DNA of 64,000 nucleotides from Lepidodermella squamata (taxonomy: Eukaryota > Gastrotricha), in NCBI GenBank assembly GCA_047495785.1, contig JBLDXI010000074.1, positions 310,001 through 374,000 on the forward strand, in the 5' to 3' direction. The translations under genes and the position numbers were made by a program. The notes beneath the pieces were generated by a model. The model was not told where the DNA came from and did not search any database. It saw only the letters and a program-made list of their open reading frames with translations. Positions 56,491 through 64,000 of the stretch are shown in pieces; position 1 is the first letter of the stretch; the number at the start of each line of letters is the position of its first letter.

Positions 56491-57168
56491 ATAAATTAAC
56501 GCAAAAAATAACGATCAAGGGTCTTAATCAGTTACGAAAAGTCTAAGACAATAAATCAGTGAAGCTCGCCCTTGGCAGATTACTGGTCATCAAAACAGCT
56601 TAGAAGTTGAGCTTCAGAACAACCTCTTGGATTATTGCCACCCATATAAAATGATGAACGTGATTGCTGGCCAAGACGTTTTGACAAGGATAAAAATGGG
56701 ATAGGCGTTTTTATTTATGCAAGCCCTATACATACAGTGGCTTTTTCCTCAACTTAATAATGAAGTGGAGCGATGACAAAAGCCTTCACAAAACCCGGCA
56801 AAACCCGGCTCCGCGACATTCATAAATGATTAAAGCTGCGGCAATAAAGTGCGTAATTTTACATTTTTGGCAATGGAATCATCATATTGTCACTTGTTAA
56901 CTGCTACTTGGCAATATTTTATTTTTCCTGCGATAGCTTTGAAGCAATATTCCGCGGGCAGGGTTTTTTATGCGGGCTAATATTGGGGTTATTGGAACGT
57001 ATCATCCTCATCCTTGGACGTTGGACCCGGTCGACCCGTTATTGGTGCCACACCGTTGGCTGTTCTCTGTTTTCCAAACTTCCATTTGCGACTAGTATCC
57101 GTGTGTCAACTCGAGCTATCTACATTTCTTCAACTGCCTTATTCCGTTTTATCGGCTGAATTACCGCG

Positions 57169-58371
57169 ATGCTATCGAGCATCAAAGTGCTAGATCTGTC
57201 GCGAGTTCTCGCTGGGCCTTACTGCACTATGCTTCTCGCTGATCTGGGTGCCCAAGTTTACAAGATTGAGCGGCCAGACGGTGGTGATGAAACACGATCG
57301 TGGGGTCCCCCGTTTCACAATAACGAGAGCTGCTATTTCTTGTCAGTTAACCGCAACAAAAAGAGCATAGCCGTTAATTTTAAGAAGCCTGCAGGCGTGG
57401 AAATTTTGCGCAACCTTGCTCAAAAGTGCGATGTCTTCATTGAGAATTTTCTACCAGGACAAATGGAAAATATTGGCTTGGATTATAGCTCACTGAAGAC
57501 TCTGAACCCGAGGCTTGTTTATTGCTCTCTGACGGGCTATGGTCAAACAGGAAAACTAAGAGATCGCCCTGGCTATGATGTCGTAGTTGCATCCGTGGGT
57601 GGTTTACTTGGAATAACTGGCCCCCGAAATGGCGATCCCTGTCGTGTGGGTGTGGCAATGACCGATATAAGCACTGGTTTATATGCACATAGTGCTATTT
57701 TGGCTGCGTTACTCAATCGTTCGGCAACTGGCAAGGGCACCTACATTGATGCAAATCTATTAGCCACCCAGACTGCCGTCTTGTCCCACATAGCAGCTAA
57801 TTGGCTAAACTGCGGTGTGGATGGCAAGCGATGGGGTACAGCTCATCCTTCAATAGTACCATACCAAAGCTTTTCTACCTCGGACAAACGATTTGTTGTT
57901 GTTGGTGCTGGGAATGACGTCGCGTTTAAGAAGCTGTGCGACGTCCTTAACCTTGAAGAATTGCCTAATCAAGAGAAGTTTGCCTCTAATGCCAATCGAG
58001 TAAAAAACCGAGATGAATTGATAAAAATTTTGCAAGATAAGTTTTCGGAGCATTCTTCTGAATACTGGGACAGCTTCTTTGCGAAAGTCGATCTCCCATT
58101 TGGCAGAGTCAACTCTATATCAGAAGCTATGGCCATTGCCGAGGAAAATAATCCCAAGTCAATATTAGACGTTGAAGACAAGGTTGGCGAAAAACGGGTT
58201 CGTGTTACAGGCCCAGCCATCGAATTTGGCGATGCGTCTTTCATTAGAGATAACCACTCCTATCCACCTCGCTTAGGCGAACACACCTTCAGTGTGCTTG
58301 AAAATGAGTTATCTTTCTCGAAAGACGCTCTAGCAAAATTGCAAGAGGAGAAGGTTTTACTTCAATGTTGA
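57169..58371 (+). CDS. SUGCT: Succinate-hydroxymethylglutarate CoA-transferase (SUGCT-like)
   Basis: Intronless, 400 residues, a family III CoA-transferase (CaiB/BaiF type). The N-terminal Rossmann part reads IKVLDLSRVLAGPYCTMLLA, followed by GGDETRSWGPPF and NFLPGQMENIGLDYSSLK. The catalytic Asp is expected in VGVAMTDISTGLYAHSAILA. The human enzyme moves CoA from succinyl-CoA to glutarate in mitochondria. A stop lies four codons before the ATG. The protein starts directly at the fold, so the mitochondrial leader of the human enzyme is absent or encoded in an exon I cannot see. Confidence 0.88.
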   Translation: MLSSIKVLDLSRVLAGPYCTMLLADLGAQVYKIERPDGGDETRSWGPPFHNNESCYFLSVNRNKKSIAVNFKKPAGVEILRNLAQKCDVFIENFLPGQMENIGLDYSSLKTLNPRLVYCSLTGYGQTGKLRDRPGYDVVVASVGGLLGITGPRNGDPCRVGVAMTDISTGLYAHSAILAALLNRSATGKGTYIDANLLATQTAVLSHIAANWLNCGVDGKRWGTAHPSIVPYQSFSTSDKRFVVVGAGNDVAFKKLCDVLNLEELPNQEKFASNANRVKNRDELIKILQDKFSEHSSEYWDSFFAKVDLPFGRVNSISEAMAIAEENNPKSILDVEDKVGEKRVRVTGPAIEFGDASFIRDNHSYPPRLGEHTFSVLENELSFSKDALAKLQEEKVLLQC

Positions 58372-58519
58372 GATTCCCGAAATAATATATTTTGAATAAT
58401 TGTGTCACTGCTAAAGAATCACTGCTGTTTTTATGTATTGTTTTATTGCTTCTATGTTAGATTTTAAAATGTGGATTTGATTGGATCGACTTTGAAAATA
58501 TACCGATTACAGTGATCAG

Positions 58520-61487
58520 AAACGAAGACTGAAATAGCAAGTACCAGTGGCGGCAGTGATTTATTCGCTGTCGGCCAGCCGCCAGTTGGAGCTTTAGCCG
58601 CTGTCGAAACTTTGTGTCAAATATGTGGCGATAAGGCAACTGGACGGCATTATGGAGCTATCAGTTGTGACGGGTGTAAAGGCTTTTTTCGACGCAGCAT
58701 TCGCAAGCGTCAGAACTACCAATGTCGACACCAAAAGATGTGCAGTGTTGATAAAGACAAGCGTAACCAATGTCGATACTGCCGCTTGCAAAAATGCATT
58801 CGTATTGGAATGAAGCAAGAAGGTATGAGTTTGAACCCGTCATTTCCATTTCCCTGAACATAAAAAATTGCAGCTGTTCAATCTGAACGAGATCGGATTA
58901 GCTCAAGAAGCACTCAGCCGCAACAACAGGCACAGGCTCAATCCCAGCAACAAACCCCAGTTGCAGCTCCCAAACCCTCCGAGCAAGCTACAATGCTTTC
59001 TGTGATTATGAGTGCCGAGCTTGTCTTTCATCAAGTTTGTTGTTTAAATTGCCAATATGATTTTTTATATCAAAAATTTTTGCCAACAGCAAGGCCCTCC
59101 AGCGTCTCCTATTGGCATGAATCACGAGATGCTTGAAGCAGGCGTTGATGAACTGTTGAATTCGATGAAGGAACAGGTGCTACTGTTAGTCCAGTGGGCG
59201 AAACGCATTCCGCCTTTCATGCAACTAGCTGTCGATGATCAGATTTGCCTGTTGAAGGCACACGCTAGTGAGCACCTGCTGTTGGGCGTGACGCGGCGAT
59301 CGCGGAATCAGAATTTTCTACTGCTCGGCAATAATTACGTTGTGACGCGACAATCTCCTGAAAATTCGTTCGCTTTAATTGCCGGCCGTGTTCTCGACCA
59401 GTTGCTAATTGCCTTCAGAACGATTGGCGTTGATGATACAGAATACGCCTGTTTGAAAGCCATCGTCTTTTTTGATCCATGTAGGTTTCGTACTTCACAA
59501 TTTCAAAGCTTCGATGGCTTATGTAAGAATTACGCCCGTAGCCTTTTTTAGGGTTTAGGAATTTTAAACAAGTTTCGAGATTTTTCTTCAAATTTTACAC
59601 TTGAAATCATCGGAATTAAATATTTTTCTATTGCCGTCAGATGACACATTTCTTTCTTCAGAATTTAATTAGGCTTTTGAAATTCAAAATTTAACGTTTT
59701 TTATGCTATTTTTCAGATGCTGATGGTTTAACTGCCCGTGAAGCTGTATTCAACATGCGGCAAGAGATCATTTTAGCATTGTACAGCTACATCCGGAGCA
59801 ACGCAGTGCGCGATGCAAATGCATCAGGCAGCAACTCGCAGTCGCGGGCGTCGTCGCCGCGCCTCAACAGTTCAATGAGCAACTCATTCAACCGGCCCGA
59901 TTCAGCTGCTGGCAACATTGATTTGATGCAAGAATTTAATCTAGTCAAAAGGTAGAAAATAAATTCGAAAATTTCATTTTTTTATAATTTTTTCTGACTC
60001 AGATTTGGCGAGCTTTTATTGCTCGTTCCTAGTGTGCGGAGTATTGCTGAGGATATGGTCGATCATATCAAGTTTTACAAGCTATTTGGAGCTGCAAAGG
60101 TTGACAATGTCCTTCACGAGTTGCTCCTAGGAGGTAATTTCAATTTTCGATATTTTCAAACAACCTTCAAATCCTAAGTACTCGCAAATTGAGACGGCGG
60201 AAGTTTCGAGGTTGACGAAACATTGAATCACCGAATCATTGAACTTCTCTCAAATTTAGAGTACAAGCCGATGTTGAGTAAATTCGCTTTCCAGCTAGAT
60301 TATGGGAAAGCATCATTGGCCGCTATAAATAATTGCCTGCTATCCTTGGTTGGTATCTCGATCTATCTTTGTTCATTAGAGCGATAAGGTTCATAACGGC
60401 TGCTGATAATATAAACTCTGCGAATTATTTTTAGCATTTGCGTGATAAGAGAAGATATGCGTAAGAACTGCACTTTCTTCGAGAAAAAAATGCATCAATT
60501 TGAGAGAAATATTTGAGATGATTGAAAAACTACAATTCTTTACTATTCACCACGGGTCAACATTTTCAGTAAAACAGCAGTAAAATTAATTGAAATGTGC
60601 TCTTTGTGGTGAAAGAAACCGATGGCAAGTGAAAGCGTGTATTTCACCCAGCGCTAAACTCCATTTTGGGCGAATAATTTCCCAATTCACTTCAAAAGTC
60701 GCCAAGCTGGTCTAATTTTATGCTTTCTTAATCGGAAATTGAATCTATGAAATATTCCCAATAAGCTGTTTAACCAACTCGACTATTATCTTCTTAATTT
60801 CGCTTCACTTGATTAACACAACTGCAAGCAATTTTTGTGAAGTTATCTGAATTTGTTCGATTATTTTTTCCAGACACAGCTGCTGACGAGGGCTTGCAAC
60901 CTGTGGCGGCCAGTGTGGCCTCAGGTCATAACTCGCAACCCCCAAGCTACCCATCTTCGGGCGCTGCAACTCCGACCTTGATAAATGGTGCTTCAATTGG
61001 AAACGGCGGTTCGGACATGTACGCGCCAGCTATGCAGCCACTGCCCTTTACAGTCAACGCGTTGACCTCTCCATCGCCGGACCAAAGTTTCGACGCCGGG
61101 TCATCGTCAGTCAATGCTTCGTCTTCATCATTCAACAACTCGTTCTCGTCAATGGACCCGGCTATTATGCCTCGCATGAACATGATGACCCCGCAGCACC
61201 ACCTGAACGGCAGCCCGGGTATGAACCAGAGCCCGGGCCTATCCACCCTGGCGGCCGCCGCTTTCGTCGCCAGCCAGTCGCTATCTGGCACCACGGCGTT
61301 TCTGAGCCCGCCCGCCGACCAGTACGGCCAGGCGATAACGGACCGCATCGAGTCGCCGACGATTCTCTCATTCGCGTTTTCTAAGCCGGTGCCGTACCCG
61401 GGCAGGCGACAGCAACCGTCGCCGCTAAGAACCGCCAGCATCGGCCAGCCCCCTGTAATGACTATGAAACCTGAAGAAGCAGATTGA
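58520..61487 (+). CDS. HNF4-type nuclear receptor (5' exon not located)
   Basis: Six exons: 58520-58822, 58874-59034, 59090-59480, 59717-59951, 60003-60133 and 60874-61487, all in phase. The DNA-binding domain has two zinc fingers ([20 protein letters not shown], then [17 protein letters not shown]) with the HNF4 P-box CDGCKG and the following [12 protein letters not shown]. The ligand-binding domain reads [31 protein letters not shown] and [11 protein letters not shown]. It ends [18 protein letters not shown], then [22 protein letters not shown] Ser/Asn-rich insert of about 50 residues sits before RFGELLLL. The long F domain ends [10 protein letters not shown]. The first visible exon opens after an acceptor and has no ATG, so a start exon lies upstream, perhaps beyond the SUGCT-like gene. 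Confidence 0.9.
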
Positions 61488-62472
61488 CGCATCAAGTGGT
61501 TGTTGTTTATCGAATGCATTAGTGCACGAATGCTACCAGTTTTCATTCGTAAACGGATTGTGGTGATTATTTTGTGTTCTGCTCCTTTCGACGTGGAAAT
61601 TTTTTCGCTTCTTCCAAAAAATTTCGATACCCCTGGTATTTTCTCGCCTCCGCGTGCGCACGCAACTTTTTTGTCTTCGTACGCTACTTCACGATCGCGC
61701 TCGGGCCAAATTACGTAGATAATAAAATTGTAAAAAAAAAATATTTTTTTTCCGGCTGGACTTAAAACCCGTGCGATTCGACTCTTGACTGCTGTAATAT
61801 CAATATCGACATGCCCCGTTTCTTTAGTTGATAATCGTTGAATATTGTGCATGTGAGATTTTTAATGTGTACCTACTGATACCTACTGCTTACTCGAAGT
61901 TTTTTTGAAGCGGCTCTATTTTTTTGACAGAATTTTGAACGGTAAATAATTGGAGCGATGAATTTGCGTCCGGCGTTCACTTTTTCGGTGGTACACTTCT
62001 TACGACGGCTTGTTCATACGAGTATTTTCTATGCATACAATGTTTCTTACCAGGTGGTGTTTTGCCTCCAGCGATAATACTAATAATACTATTTAGCACA
62101 ACTCCGGTCGCTCTTCACAAACAATACACTTGAATTATACTTAAATGATGTACCTACCTACTATCATTGTGAATGAACTGTCACTGAACGCAATGTACAA
62201 TTTTTCGACGACTCGCTTGCGTCATTTTTTTGTGGCTACTGCATTTATGAAACAGAATTATTACGCGTTAATTATTGATCGTTGTCACACAGTGAGTGAA
62301 CGCGATACCTCAATGTTGAGAGAAACCAAAACTTCGAAATGGGAATTTCCAATTGTCGAATAAACGCTATTTTTAGCTAAAAGCAACGCATTTTTTAACC
62401 AAACAAAACAAGCTTTATTCAAAAACTTTGACCAATCAAAAATAAGGAGTGTTAAAGAGTTCACAACAAAGT
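61488..62472. other. HNF4 3' region and intergenic DNA
   Basis: AATAAA at 61722-61727 may end the HNF4-like transcript. No coding region is recognised in the rest. Confidence 0.45.
62414..62419 (-). terminator. Polyadenylation signal of the OSGEP gene
   Basis: AATAAA on the minus strand, about 55 bases after the stop codon of the OSGEP gene. Confidence 0.55.
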
Positions 62473-63693
<1,221 letters not shown>

Positions 63694-64000
63694 TTTCAAA
63701 AAGGCGTCTAGACAAAATAAAACGATAATTTCAGACCACAGCAAACATCCGCGAGATGAATTTGTTTTCGAAGCATGAGATTTTGCTGAAAGCAAAGATG
63801 TCAAATGCCACAATATAGAACATTCGGAATGACAGAAAGCTCTCAATTTGGGACGTAATAGATTAAGTATATCTCTAATCTTTATCAATCTCAATTCCAA
63901 AGAATTTGGTGTATTTCCCTTCGCCTCTTCCGTAAGCCTCAGATAAGTTATAATTCAGTCGTAGATATGACGCAGATCAAAACGGGATGATCCCCTTCGA
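63694..64000. other. Upstream flank of the OSGEP gene
   Basis: It probably holds the OSGEP promoter. A short open frame continues upstream of the OSGEP ATG (to 63900) but does not fit the family start. No other gene is seen to the end of the window. Confidence 0.35.

Noticed and set aside
56887-57159. 90-residue hydrophobic frame before the SUGCT-like gene, considered as a leader exon
   Set aside because: It ends in a stop before the SUGCT ATG, is in another frame for most of its length, and no clean splice pair joins the two.
60947-61852. A 301-residue open frame antisense to the last HNF4 exon
   Set aside because: It mirrors GC-rich coding sequence of the opposite strand, has no family features and conflicts with a well-supported exon.

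Overview
The window looks like nuclear DNA of a compact-genome invertebrate animal. Genes are split by short introns with GT...AG borders, often ending in TTTTAG or TTTCAG, and AATAAA signals follow several genes. The protein set is metazoan: an HNF4-type nuclear receptor, a Cys-loop ion channel, a NEK11-like kinase, a macin antimicrobial peptide and F-box and SOCS-box adaptors. I cannot fix the phylum from the sequence. Macins are known from annelids, molluscs and Hydra, while the intron style would also suit several ecdysozoan or flatworm-like groups.

Layout. 0.3-24.1 kb: a cluster of three ubiquitin-ligase adaptor genes on the + strand. They are an F-box/LRR protein fused in frame to an ankyrin/SOCS-box protein (301-9133), a stand-alone ankyrin/SOCS paralogue (9314-15180) and a stand-alone F-box/LRR paralogue with an acidic tail (15439-24144). 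Their large introns hold a macin gene on the opposite strand, a small unknown ORF, proline-rich ORFs in a direct repeat, and broken LINE and Mutator-like (MULE) pieces. 24.1-31 kb: intergenic repeats, an NAD-dependent epimerase-like gene (-), an N-acetylglucosamine-6-sulfatase gene (-) and a Cys-loop channel gene (+).

31.4-40.4 kb: thirteen genes for single-pass membrane microproteins of 38-86 residues, twelve on the - strand and one on the +. They share a start like MGSxDKNxxYxYGL and one hydrophobic helix. I do not recognise the family; it is the best candidate here for an undescribed system. 41.2-44.9 kb: a NEK11-like kinase gene (-) with eight exons, an unusual catalytic loop and a pure GGAAA microsatellite in its last intron. 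45.8-49.4 kb: an apparently intact CR1/Jockey-type LINE ORF with a PHD finger.

50.5-51.3 kb: a divergent GT6 (ABO-like) glycosyltransferase lacking the usual catalytic residues. 52.9-53.4 kb: the front part of a Tc1/mariner-like transposase. 53.9-56.5 kb: a non-autonomous DNA transposon with long inverted ends built from a repeated motif and a perfect 9-bp target duplication. It carries LINE tails, one of them split by a second transposon with an 8-bp duplication. 57.2-63.7 kb: housekeeping and regulatory genes: SUGCT-like CoA-transferase (+), HNF4-like receptor (+, 5' exon not found) and OSGEP/KAE1 (-).

Exon borders were set by hand from splice signals, reading frame and family alignment from memory. 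Lengths of the joined exons come out divisible by three for each multi-exon gene whose full CDS I could assemble, but single borders may be off by a base or a few codons.
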